NCBI RefSeq assembly: GCF_000416235.1 | Contig: NZ_ATLO01000039.1 | Coordinates: forward strand, 84,951-148,950 | Origin: Pseudomonas sp. CFII64 | GTDB taxonomy: Bacteria; Pseudomonadota; Gammaproteobacteria; Pseudomonadales; Pseudomonadaceae | Length of the DNA: 64,000 nucleotides | Direction: 5' to 3' | Shown: positions 7,894 through 15,761 of the stretch, one piece after another | Numbering within the stretch: the first letter of the stretch is position 1 | Layout of the letters: each line of letters opens with the position of its first letter | Made by a program: the position numbers and the translations under genes | Notes under the pieces: model-generated | What the model saw: only the letters and a program-made list of their open reading frames with translations | Told to the model about the DNA's origin: nothing | Database searches by the model: none

Positions 7894-8586
7894 GTGGAGC
7901 TGAGAAATGTGGCTGATGTAAGTTTGGGGATGAGCTTCGAACGCAATGTCGACGCAGACGATGCGCTAGCAAGGGCGGCAGATGTGCTTGCTACGAACAT
8001 GGCGGTGGACAAAAAATCAGGCGGGGTCGGCTACAACGCGGCCACGCTGCAGCGCCACTTCATTGGCTACGTCGAGCGAAGCACCGCGTCTAAAGGCGTG
8101 CAGCAGGTGGTGTTGTGCCGCGAACTGGCGGCAATTCTGGCCCAGCCGCTGCCCATGAACCTGCGCCATGTGGATCTGCGCGCCGTGCTGACCGATATCA
8201 GTAGCAAAACCGGGCTGCGCTTTCGGGTACCTGACCAGCCCTATACCAAGGTCAAAGCCCCGTTTTTCTACAGCCTGGCTGCGGGTTATCAAGCGATGGA
8301 CAGCCTGGCCAAGGTGTTCGGCATTCCGGACTTCATGTGGCAACAGCAGGGTGACGGGGAAGTGTTCGTGGGTTCCTGGGCGGACAGCTTCTTTGGCGCT
8401 CGATCGACGCTGCAGCTGCCGGCGCAACTGTTCAACGATTACCAGGGCAATCAAAGCGCGATGGTCGCGGCTCTTCCCGGGCTACGACCAGGTGCAACTA
8501 TCAACCACGGCGAACGGATCACCAGTATCACGCTTGCCGACACACAGATGGCCATCCGATGGACGACGCAATCAAGCGCAGCGTAG
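7894..8586 (+). CDS. Phage baseplate hub-like protein
   Basis: A 230-aa protein with no signal peptide. Its C-terminal half (GIPDFMWQQQGDGEVFVGSW, then LPAQLFNDYQGNQ and ALPGLRPGATINHGERITSI) looks like the last domain of a contractile-tail baseplate hub or late-control protein. Hub proteins of known phages are usually larger, so this copy may lack N-terminal sequence. The start is a GTG with AAGGA eight bases upstream. The frame overlaps the following spike-like gene by 28 bases, the normal hub-spike order in phage tails. No other tail, capsid or lysis genes are nearby, so this is a prophage remnant. The exact phage family was not identified. Confidence 0.55.
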   Translation: MELRNVADVSLGMSFERNVDADDALARAADVLATNMAVDKKSGGVGYNAATLQRHFIGYVERSTASKGVQQVVLCRELAAILAQPLPMNLRHVDLRAVLTDISSKTGLRFRVPDQPYTKVKAPFFYSLAAGYQAMDSLAKVFGIPDFMWQQQGDGEVFVGSWADSFFGARSTLQLPAQLFNDYQGNQSAMVAALPGLRPGATINHGERITSITLADTQMAIRWTTQSSAA

Positions 8587-9530
8587 AACGCCAATTCCCT
8601 GAACTCACCGGCGGTTATCACTTGCCGCGCTTTGCCCGCGTGGTGGGCGTCGCTGACGCGCCCGCCGGCGCATCTATGTGCGACGACTTCCGCCCGCGCT
8701 ACGCCGTCGACCTCGAAGTACTCGGGCCAGATGGCGAAGTCGATCCGGCCATGCCGCCGCTGCCAGGCGTACCGCTGCCGCTGCCTTCTGGCGGTGAAGA
8801 AATGGGCATGTTTGCGTTTCCCCAAGAAGGCACCCAGGTGGTGGTGTGCTTCGCCTATGGCCTGCCGAACAAACCCTACATCCAGACGATCCTGCCGCAT
8901 GGCCTGAGCCTGCCTAAGGTGCCCAAGGGTGACCAGGTGTGGCAGCACAGCGACGCCGTGCAACAGCGCGTCGACGCAGACGGCAACTGGCTACGCCTGA
9001 CTGACGGCAAGATCCGCGACCATTCGTTGGAGCGGGAAGTGGAAGCCCTAGGCAACAGCGAGAAGTACCAGAGCCACACCCGCGAGGTGGAAAACCATTC
9101 CACCGAAGAAGTGGGCGGCATCAAGCGGATCAACGCCCTGGGCGCGCTCAAGCTGAATTCCGCCGGCACTGCCACGCTCGCCGCGCTGGACGACATGCAC
9201 CAGGCCACCGGCCGCGACTTGAACCTGGTGGTAGGCAAAACGCACAACGCCGCTGTGGGTGGCGACATGCGGGAGCGGATCGCAGGCCTGCGCAGAAGTG
9301 TAGCCGGTGCAAGTCAGCACTTAGTTGCACCGAAAAATCATGTCGGATCCGAAGGGGTGAATATATTTCAGGTGCTGTGCGACACGTTGGACCTGATCCA
9401 GCAGCTAGCCGGCCAGATCGCCTCGCATACCCATGGCCCGTCGCCGGTGCCAACGCAGGCAGACGCTTTCTTAGCGGACAGTTCCAAGGCAGCATTACTG
9501 TTCAGTGAGCTAAAGGCGGTAACCCTCTAA
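8559..9530 (+). CDS. Phage baseplate spike-like protein
   Basis: A 323-aa protein. Residues about 20-125 form an OB-fold-like domain (FARVVGVAD, RYAVDLEVLG, GTQVVVCFAYGLPNKPYIQT) like the gpV/gp45 tail-spike family. Then comes a segment rich in charged beta repeats (HSDAVQQRVDADGNWLRLTDG, NLVVGKTHNAAVGGDMRERI) that fits a trimeric beta-helix. The C-terminus carries ASHTHGPSPVP, similar to metal-binding spike tips. It overlaps the hub-like gene. In a living phage it would tip the contractile tail and puncture the host envelope; here it is an isolated relic with an apparently complete frame. Confidence 0.62.
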   Translation: MDDAIKRSVERQFPELTGGYHLPRFARVVGVADAPAGASMCDDFRPRYAVDLEVLGPDGEVDPAMPPLPGVPLPLPSGGEEMGMFAFPQEGTQVVVCFAYGLPNKPYIQTILPHGLSLPKVPKGDQVWQHSDAVQQRVDADGNWLRLTDGKIRDHSLEREVEALGNSEKYQSHTREVENHSTEEVGGIKRINALGALKLNSAGTATLAALDDMHQATGRDLNLVVGKTHNAAVGGDMRERIAGLRRSVAGASQHLVAPKNHVGSEGVNIFQVLCDTLDLIQQLAGQIASHTHGPSPVPTQADAFLADSSKAALLFSELKAVTL

Positions 9531-9747
9531 CAAAATTCGAGCGAGCGATGCCGTAGCCTCCTCCCTGGCCCACGCCGGGATTCACTTCAGCGCTCCCTAT
9601 CTCGGTCTATAAGTCTCGAGGAGATAGCCCGGAGGATACCTACCCGTCTTAATATCCGTGATGTAAGACATACAAGGACCGCCTATAGCTATCAAACAAT
9701 CAGTTGCCTTGCTATGCTTCGAGGCAAATCTATAACAGGGAAAAGTT

Positions 9748-10299
9748 ATGCTACCAGATCAAAGTCATATAAACCGAGTTAGAGACGCACTTTGGGTATC
9801 TAAAGGCGGAAGAGCCACCGTCATGCTAGGTGCGGGGTTCAGCCGAAATGCCAATAAAAAGAGTGTCAGTAGAAAAGACTTTCCTCTATGGCATGACATA
9901 ACAACAAAACTTTGCGAGCTACTCTACCCAGATAGTAGCGATTTGAAGCACGCACTTAGTCAGGCTGCCGGTACAAGCGGTTTTTTAAAGCTAGCGCAAG
10001 AATATAAAGTCGCATTTGGTCGTGATGCGTTAGACACGCTGATAGATGAAACTATACCGGATGATGACTATATGCCCGGAGACCTCCATAAAAGAATGGT
10101 TAGGCTTCCATGGTGCGATATATTTACTACAAACTGGGATACCTTGATAGAAAAAAGTAGCATCTTCGCTGCGGACAGAAATTACTCAACAATCATAAGG
10201 CCTGAACAACTTATATCCGCCCCCCCAACCCAGAATAATAAAACTCCACGGATCTTTAAAATCAAGCAGCGACATCATATTCACAGAAGAAGACTATAG
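9748..10299 (+). CDS. SIR2-family protein, N-terminal fragment before a frameshift
   Basis: A 183-aa frame encoding the first half of a SIR2-like NADase/deacetylase domain. The NAD-binding GAGFSRNA motif is near residue 31 and the DIFTTNWDTLIE motif near residue 132. After residue 157 (ISA) the frame enters a run of seven C (10220-10226) and then reads unrelated residues to a stop at 10299. Deleting one C gives ISAPQPRIIKLHGSLKSSS, restoring the KLHGS motif and joining the next frame. So this and the following frame are one gene of about 1245 codons. The base composition is clearly more AT-rich than the flanks, a sign of transfer. Whether the shift is natural, phase-variable or a sequencing error cannot be told here. 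Confidence 0.8.
   Translation: MLPDQSHINRVRDALWVSKGGRATVMLGAGFSRNANKKSVSRKDFPLWHDITTKLCELLYPDSSDLKHALSQAAGTSGFLKLAQEYKVAFGRDALDTLIDETIPDDDYMPGDLHKRMVRLPWCDIFTTNWDTLIEKSSIFAADRNYSTIIRPEQLISAPPTQNNKTPRIFKIKQRHHIHRRRL
10220..10226 (+). repeat. Run of seven C where the SIR2 gene shifts frame
   Basis: Seven consecutive C lie between the two frames of the SIR2 gene. With six C the two frames fuse into one conserved reading through APQPRIIKLHGS. Homopolymer runs like this slip during replication and also attract sequencing errors. Confidence 0.85.
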
Positions 10300-10327
10300 A
10301 AAATACCCAGCCACAAATGCGGCATTC

Positions 10328-13300
10328 GTGAATACCGTACAACAGTCCATGATGGAGTCAGTATTTCTGTTGATCGGATTCTCTGGAGACGACCCAAATT
10401 TTTTACATTGGACAGGTTGGGTGAGAGATAACTTTGGGGAAAGCACACCGAAAATATACCTCGCCGGATGGCTAAATCTTTCACCGCATAGACGAAGGAT
10501 GCTCGAGGACAGAAACGTTGTTCCAATCGATCTTGCAAAGCATTCAAAAGCTAGTGAGTGGCCAGACCATTTGAGACATGAATACTCAACAGCTTGGATT
10601 ATACAAACGTTAGAGGCTGGGCGTCCATATCAAGAAACTGATTGGCCGGAGTCCTCACCTAACGATCGAGAAATCACACCTACTTACTTACAGCCTGTAG
10701 AGTCGCCAAACTTCAAAACACCGCAAAAGGAAAACATGTTTTCCAGTGCTAGCAACAAAGAAGATGACGACAAAGAGGTTAGGATGGTTATCGAAACCTG
10801 GACACATAATAGAAACTTATATCCGGGGTGGCTAATTCCAGAAAGCAAGATCAGAAATAACATTATAAGTACTAGCAAAACCTGGACGCCGAGAATTATT
10901 GGGCTCTCCCGCACATTAAATCCCGAAGAAAGACTGATGTGGTTAAGTCAAGTTATCTGGCGATATAGTATTGCCTTGAAACCGTTAAGCGACGATCTTT
11001 TCAATACATGCAAAAAAACGCTTCTCGAAATAAACAGCAACTTGCGCACAATAAAAGGCGAGCCAAAGCCAAACTTAAACTGGACTGACATACGAGCGCA
11101 GTGGACTCAAGTCGCACTCGCCTTATTGACCGAATCTCGATTTAGAGAAGCTGCAGAGCAACATGAGGAGCTATTGCAAATAATCCTGCCTTATAAAAAT
11201 GATAGGCAAAACACGGCTCAATATATCTCTTACGAGATGTGCCTAGTGAGCCTTGGCGAATTAGATTACAAGAAGCTTGAGGAGACATTGGATTTATGGG
11301 ATGTAGATGAATACGACCCAATCTGGCTAGCTCGAAAAGCATCTATTTTGGCAGAGCTACATCGAACTGGCGAATCCAGTTCGTTGATAAGCAATGCTCT
11401 TGCGCTAATACGGAGCACAACCGGCCCAAATACGGATTACGCGAGCGAGTCGCGTGAGGCGTGGATACTATGGCAAGCTTTAGTTCATGAAGCATCGATA
11501 GATGACAGAATGCCAAAAATAGCATCGAAACGCCTAGATGAGCTGTCCAAAACCTACTGCGACACTCGCCTGGAGAAAGAAAACGTTGTAAAAGCGATAA
11601 GCTTCGACCGCCGGCAGGCATCGCCACCGTCATTCGATGTAGACGTGTTTGAGAGCGCCCCGGCGGTTACTAGTATTAGTGCGTTTAGTATCGACAACGC
11701 CAAGGTAGCTCTTCGACTTTCTGAAATATGCGCCTTACCGCCCTACATAAAAAGATATGTTGTGGGCGCAGACTTATTCAATACTGCAGCAGAAGCGCTC
11801 TGTGAAAAAGACTACTGCAGAGCCGCAAAATTGACATTGCGCTCAGCTTGGAACTTCGAAGATAAGACATTTCAAAGGATTTGGTCTAGACACAACTTAG
11901 CGTCACTCAAGCAAGCTGACGTTGACTCGTTGGCAAAATCGATCGAAGCCGCTATTTTGTATATGAGCGAAAAGAATACCAGCCAAAAAGATCAGCTTTG
12001 GCCCATGAGAATGGGCGTTTTTTATGAAGCCCTTTCTCGAATAAATCTAAGACTGGCACCGGAACGTGCAGAAGAAGCTTTCAATAAAGCAGTAATGATT
12101 TACAAGAAAACATCTAGAGATGACGTTCGCGAACTGATTGTCCCTCTTAACAATCTGATCATGAGATCATGGGAGGCTATGCCGGCACAAGCTAGAAAAA
12201 AATATTTCTTCGAAATGATGACTGGGCCGTTAAGAATTTCCGAGTATCACACCTCGACTATATTTAATATTATTGATGTGGGCGAGTTGCTGGTGGATGA
12301 TACAAAACTAGCTATCCCTGACAGGGGGCAGGATAACGACGATAACTGGAGTAAAGTTTACGACATAATTATCACTGGATTAAAGTCTGGCGAATTAGCA
12401 CGGCGCGGTGCGCTAATGCGATTGGCCAGTCTAATTGACAAGGATACTTGCCCAGCCGATCTAACGAAAACAATTTCCGACGCGTTGTGGTCTATCACTG
12501 ATGATAATAACTATCCGTCACTGGATGGGCTGTACGACTGGGTACTATTAGTTTTGCCCGAATCTGATGAAGGAAAAGCAGAGAGAGCTTTTAGAGACAA
12601 ATGGCTTTGTCCTTCTGCGACGATCAGTGAGGCCGGCGCAGTAGCCGTGTTAATTAACGTCGGCCGTGCCATTGAAGGCCTCACCCGTTTTGATAAAGCA
12701 TTTGTATTGACGAATGAAGACAGGGAATATCTAGTAAAGTGTATTTCGGCTTGGATCCAAGGCAGGGCGCAGCACTCTAGACTCGACTACGAAGATTTAA
12801 TACCGATTCGATCAGTTATTCCAGAACTAACTTTAGGTATGGACGTCCATCGGATATATTTGATTTCTGTCGCCGAGACTAGCGGCTCGCCGCCGTTGTA
12901 CCCCTTGCTTCCAGGATTACTCAAGAGTTTACCGAACTTCTATGACGATATAAAAAACATACTCGTAACCGGGATGGCAGGAAACAATCCGCTGGTGATA
13001 AAGGGCGCTATGGATGCCCTGCAAACGTGGATCCGATTAGCCGCAGTCTTCGAAGACGTACCGGCGCCGCCAGATGAACTCTTTCGGGAGCTTTCTATCA
13101 TTATTGCAGCAAGGCGGAGAGTATCCCTCGCGGATGCGCTCCGCATAGCGACATACATCTACGATTCCGGGGACAGCGTTTACTCGCGTCAGATAGAAAC
13201 GAACTGCATATACGGCCTAAATTTGATGTCGAGAGAACTCAGTTATGAGGCTCAAGGCTCTGAAGAGGACAAGCTTTTAAAACCCCTTCTGAGAAGTAGG

Positions 13301-13486
13301 TGTGCAAAGCTAGCGGCATCCATGGCTACGCTTGGGTTAGATGACATGGCCGTTAAGGCGTGGGCGGAAATCGCGGCTGTTGATCCACTCCCAGAAGTCC
13401 GGCATACAGAACGCTTGGACGGCGAACTAAAAATCCCAAACTTAGACGCGGATGCGGAGTTGGACAGCACGGCTGAAAATCTTTAA
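10328..13486 (+). CDS. SIR2-family defence-type protein, C-terminal part (frameshifted gene)
   Basis: A 1052-aa frame that is the second part of the SIR2 gene. It is open back to the seven-C run; GTG 10328 is only a nominal start, and no ribosome site precedes it. Upstream of it the same frame reads KLHGS, the conserved His motif; inside it FLLIGFSGDDPNF and PKIYLAGWLNLSPHRRRMLEDRNV complete the SIR2_2-type domain. The remaining about 950 residues are mostly helical with repeat-like periodicity (LLTESRFREAAEQHEELLQ; ALCEKDYCRAAKLTL; PERAEEAFNKAVMIYKK), suggesting TPR or HEAT-like sensing repeats. This layout, an N-terminal SIR2 and a long helical C-terminus, is that of defence-associated sirtuins that deplete NAD on phage infection. 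The subfamily was not identified. Confidence 0.78.
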   Translation: MNTVQQSMMESVFLLIGFSGDDPNFLHWTGWVRDNFGESTPKIYLAGWLNLSPHRRRMLEDRNVVPIDLAKHSKASEWPDHLRHEYSTAWIIQTLEAGRPYQETDWPESSPNDREITPTYLQPVESPNFKTPQKENMFSSASNKEDDDKEVRMVIETWTHNRNLYPGWLIPESKIRNNIISTSKTWTPRIIGLSRTLNPEERLMWLSQVIWRYSIALKPLSDDLFNTCKKTLLEINSNLRTIKGEPKPNLNWTDIRAQWTQVALALLTESRFREAAEQHEELLQIILPYKNDRQNTAQYISYEMCLVSLGELDYKKLEETLDLWDVDEYDPIWLARKASILAELHRTGESSSLISNALALIRSTTGPNTDYASESREAWILWQALVHEASIDDRMPKIASKRLDELSKTYCDTRLEKENVVKAISFDRRQASPPSFDVDVFESAPAVTSISAFSIDNAKVALRLSEICALPPYIKRYVVGADLFNTAAEALCEKDYCRAAKLTLRSAWNFEDKTFQRIWSRHNLASLKQADVDSLAKSIEAAILYMSEKNTSQKDQLWPMRMGVFYEALSRINLRLAPERAEEAFNKAVMIYKKTSRDDVRELIVPLNNLIMRSWEAMPAQARKKYFFEMMTGPLRISEYHTSTIFNIIDVGELLVDDTKLAIPDRGQDNDDNWSKVYDIIITGLKSGELARRGALMRLASLIDKDTCPADLTKTISDALWSITDDNNYPSLDGLYDWVLLVLPESDEGKAERAFRDKWLCPSATISEAGAVAVLINVGRAIEGLTRFDKAFVLTNEDREYLVKCISAWIQGRAQHSRLDYEDLIPIRSVIPELTLGMDVHRIYLISVAETSGSPPLYPLLPGLLKSLPNFYDDIKNILVTGMAGNNPLVIKGAMDALQTWIRLAAVFEDVPAPPDELFRELSIIIAARRRVSLADALRIATYIYDSGDSVYSRQIETNCIYGLNLMSRELSYEAQGSEEDKLLKPLLRSRCAKLAASMATLGLDDMAVKAWAEIAAVDPLPEVRHTERLDGELKIPNLDADAELDSTAENL

Positions 13487-13888
13487 GCGCTGCGTAGAAG
13501 CGCGCGGTCGCTGTACCTTGGTGTCCCACAATTCCAACGGCAGTCATCGTTACGCCAAGAGCTATCTTCTCTAGTCCGCCTCCTCTGATGTTACCGGCCG
13601 TTGACGATGGCAAGTGGGAGATTACGACCGCCCTTCATCGAAACGTCCTCCATTTCGCGGAACCGACGTCAAATTATCACCTAACAGAAATAATAATGCC
13701 GAAAATGCACTTATCCCCCTCCCGCCGACGGGCTTTGCGTGGTTTTTGTGTGCAATTCGCTGAGTAGTGCAAACACGACTGCAGGCCGCGCTGCTGTTGG
13801 GCCTCTGCAGGCTATCGGCTTTTTCATTTAGTGAAAGGTTTTGCAAAGAAACGAAGTGCGGTTGCACGGCGATGCGATGACCAGGTGT

Positions 13889-13974
13889 AAGCGGCCGAAA
13901 ACTGACACCCCCGGTTTCATTGGGCGAAAAATTGGAAAACGGGAGATCTGGGGTGTTTTCAAAATCGGGATCGC
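13889..13974. mobile_element. Possible IS21-type terminal repeat remnant
   Basis: The segment contains GCGGCCGAAAACTGACACC and, about 60 bases on, GGGGTGTTTTC in the opposite sense. Ends reading TGTCAGTTTTCGGCCGC are reminiscent of the terminal repeats of some IS21-family elements. No transposase is present. The call is from memory of such ends and is weak. Confidence 0.25.
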
Positions 13975-14183
13975 TCTTAAAGAACTGTCTGTGGGCTATT
14001 AATCAGAGCAAGGCATCAAAACGATGCGGGTCAGTCTGGCCGTGGCTTACAGCTGAGTTTTTGAGGATTAAGGCGTTTCACGGGGTTGCGCATTTTGGCA
14101 TGCATGTAGGTGTCATTTGTGTGAGTTGGACAATGGGTTTTGATGAGAGCGCTTCTCAAGGAGAGGGGGTAATTCTAAATATA

Positions 14184-14383
14184 GCGATATTAGCTAGACG
14201 GCCCAACCAACAGTCCTGCAAGCCCCGGTTTGTAGGGCTCTTCGGTATTACATGGCGAAGTAATATCAAGCGATATGAAACGTAATATTTTCCTCAAACC
14301 CCTGTATTCATTGGGTTTTAAAGAATCAGAATATAGCTATTTAATAAGGTAATAATATCGCTAATGTATCGCTTCGATATCGC
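14184..14383. repeat. Repeated GCGATAT/ATATCGC motif, three copies helically phased
   Basis: GCGATAT occurs at 14184-14190 and 14270-14276, and its complement ATATCGC at 14355-14361 and 14377-14383, with a near copy GTATCGC at 14366-14372. The last three start exactly 11 bases apart, about one DNA turn. This could be a protein-binding array. Confidence 0.4.
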
Positions 14384-14605
14384 CTTTTCTCAAAACGGCT
14401 GAGAGCCTTGACCTGTATGGGCTGTGGCGATTCTGGGAGGACGGTATTACCAATATTACTATTTTTGCGCGCCCCCACGTATTTTAGAAACTGAGTCCTA
14501 AGGCGGGGTGTGATGAGGTTGTTCGGACAGCTGCAACCGTCATCACTGGCAGAAATCCCAGTACGCCTCCCGGGATGCGGTACCAGTTAGGCCGTGAGTG
14601 CAGTG

Positions 14606-15478
14606 TCAGGGGGGGAGGATCGAACCCTTGTCATCGGTACTTGTGGCTAATCGCGCGCTCGAATTATTCGCTGCTTTCTTGGCTACCCGCAGACTAGCGA
14701 GCGCGATCCCTATGCCCAGTACACATGACACCCCCATGATGGCCACGCCTAGTGCGAGGTTGGCTGGTAACTGCGTTCCCACGAGTTGCAGAGATTGGAT
14801 ACCAAGCATCGTGAAGCAAAAGATCGCGGGAATGCGTGCCCAAGGGCCGATCATTACGCGATCGAACACTCGTCGCCCAATCAGTAAATAGAAGGTGTAG
14901 AGGCAGAAACTTGCGGCAGCAACGAGGCCAGCGAGAACCGCAGCTAAGGGTCTAGCTCTCGGTTGTGTTAAGTCCTCGTACTCTATCTTGCTGACTCCAG
15001 CAATCCTGCCGTCCGGATCAAACTGGGGCTTCCCGGACGTGACCAGCGAGAATGTGATCTCATCGTTAGGGTTTGATAGGAATTTGGGGATCTTTACTTT
15101 GCCGGCGTCGAGTTCTATTTCGACAGGAATTCCTTTCGGAGTTGTGTCGATGATCTGGGCCGTTACTAAGGTGGCTTCGCTAGTGACTGAAATGAAAATT
15201 GGTGTTTCGAAATCCATGCTTGCGACTGGTTTAGATCCGGTGTTCGTAAGAGTCAGTGTTGAAACATAGGGGTTGTCAATCCTTGTTCCGTTCAGCACTA
15301 CCTGGAGGTCGCGGATATGCGAATTAGCCGCTGGTTGAAGTGCATAGGAGGAGATTAGCCTCATCGTCAGCCCTTGAGCGGGAGCTCCGGCTGTTGACAG
15401 ATATAAGGAAACGACAACGCCCAGGAAGCTAACAGCTAAGGCGATGAGCCATTTCCAATCAATGTTCTTGAGGTTCAT
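14606..15478 (-). CDS. Membrane-anchored protein of unknown function
   Basis: A 290-aa protein. One membrane segment lies at residues 9-30 (WLIALAVSFLGVVVSLYL). A large non-membrane domain of about 150 residues with beta-sandwich character follows (LQVVLNGTRIDNPYVSTLTL, TNTGSKPVASMDFETPIFIS). Three further membrane helices lie at about 178-200, 212-232 and 240-263, and the tail is basic. The N-terminal anchor suggests the sandwich domain is periplasmic, and the LTLTNTGSKPV segment looks immunoglobulin- or CARDB-like. The start at 15478 has an AAGGACGG ribosome site, and the longer frame would run into the tRNA gene. It sits between the tRNA-Leu gene and the gene-poor stretch. No family recognised. 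Confidence 0.65.
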   Translation of the reverse strand: MNLKNIDWKWLIALAVSFLGVVVSLYLSTAGAPAQGLTMRLISSYALQPAANSHIRDLQVVLNGTRIDNPYVSTLTLTNTGSKPVASMDFETPIFISVTSEATLVTAQIIDTTPKGIPVEIELDAGKVKIPKFLSNPNDEITFSLVTSGKPQFDPDGRIAGVSKIEYEDLTQPRARPLAAVLAGLVAAASFCLYTFYLLIGRRVFDRVMIGPWARIPAIFCFTMLGIQSLQLVGTQLPANLALGVAIMGVSCVLGIGIALASLRVAKKAANNSSARLATSTDDKGSILPP

Positions 15479-15526
15479 ATCCGTCCTTGTGAAATGCTCA
15501 CTGATTACGCCAGGTTTACGCCAGAC

Positions 15527-15557
15527 GAAAAAAAAGGCCTTGATAATCAAGGCCTTT
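15527..15557 (-). terminator. Terminator of the tRNA-Leu transcript
   Basis: An 11-base inverted repeat AAGGCCTTGAT/ATCAAGGCCTT (15534-15556) is followed on the minus strand by eight T. It lies 12 bases beyond the 3' end of the tRNA. Confidence 0.85.
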
Positions 15558-15568
15558 CTTTCATTGCT

Positions 15569-15653
15569 TGGTGCCCCGAGGGAGACTCGAACTCCCACTC
15601 CTTTCGAAAACGGATTTTGAATCCGCCGCGTCTACCGATTCCGCCATCAGGGC
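15569..15653 (-). tRNA. tRNA-Leu (anticodon CAA)
   Basis: An 85-nt class II tRNA with its CCA end encoded. The acceptor stem pairs GCCCTGA with TCGGGGC, the anticodon loop is TTCAAAA (anticodon CAA, reads UUG), there is a long variable arm as expected for leucine, and the T arm is GGGAG-TTCGAGT-CTCCC. Its 3' end points toward the island at 7.9-15.5 kb, and tRNA 3' ends are common integration sites. No duplicated 3' end of this tRNA was found within the window. Confidence 0.95.
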
Positions 15654-15761
15654 TCAATGGCGGCGAAGTCTACAGACGGTATTACCGTTGGTCAATCACC
15701 TTTCATGGTCAATTTTGTCTTCTTCCGCTAAACTTCACGGCCCTGCTAGACGAACCCCATC

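Larger units (their letters stand above)
13487..14605. other. Gene-poor stretch between the SIR2 gene and the membrane protein
   Basis: About 1.1 kb without a convincing gene on either strand. The open frames here are short, lack ribosome sites and show no recognisable domain. Features seen are an insertion-sequence-like end near 13890-13975 and an AT-rich patch at 14280-14390 with repeated ATATCGC motifs. It is probably decayed mobile-element DNA. Confidence 0.5.

Noticed and set aside
9704..9736. Possible promoter of the SIR2 gene (TTGCTA, 16 bases, TATAAC)
   Set aside because: The -10 would lie only about 12 bases before the ATG and overlap the ribosome site, so the match is probably fortuitous.
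13920..14285. A 121-aa plus-strand open frame in the gene-poor island stretch
   Set aside because: TTG start without ribosome site, residue composition unlike a folded protein, and no motif. Not listed as a gene.
14606..14632. GGGGGAGGATCGAACCC resembles the 3' T-arm of a tRNA read on the minus strand, possibly an attachment site
   Set aside because: The five-base T-stem pairs only four of five, no acceptor or CCA end follows, and the bases are the coding end of the membrane-protein gene. Too weak to call.
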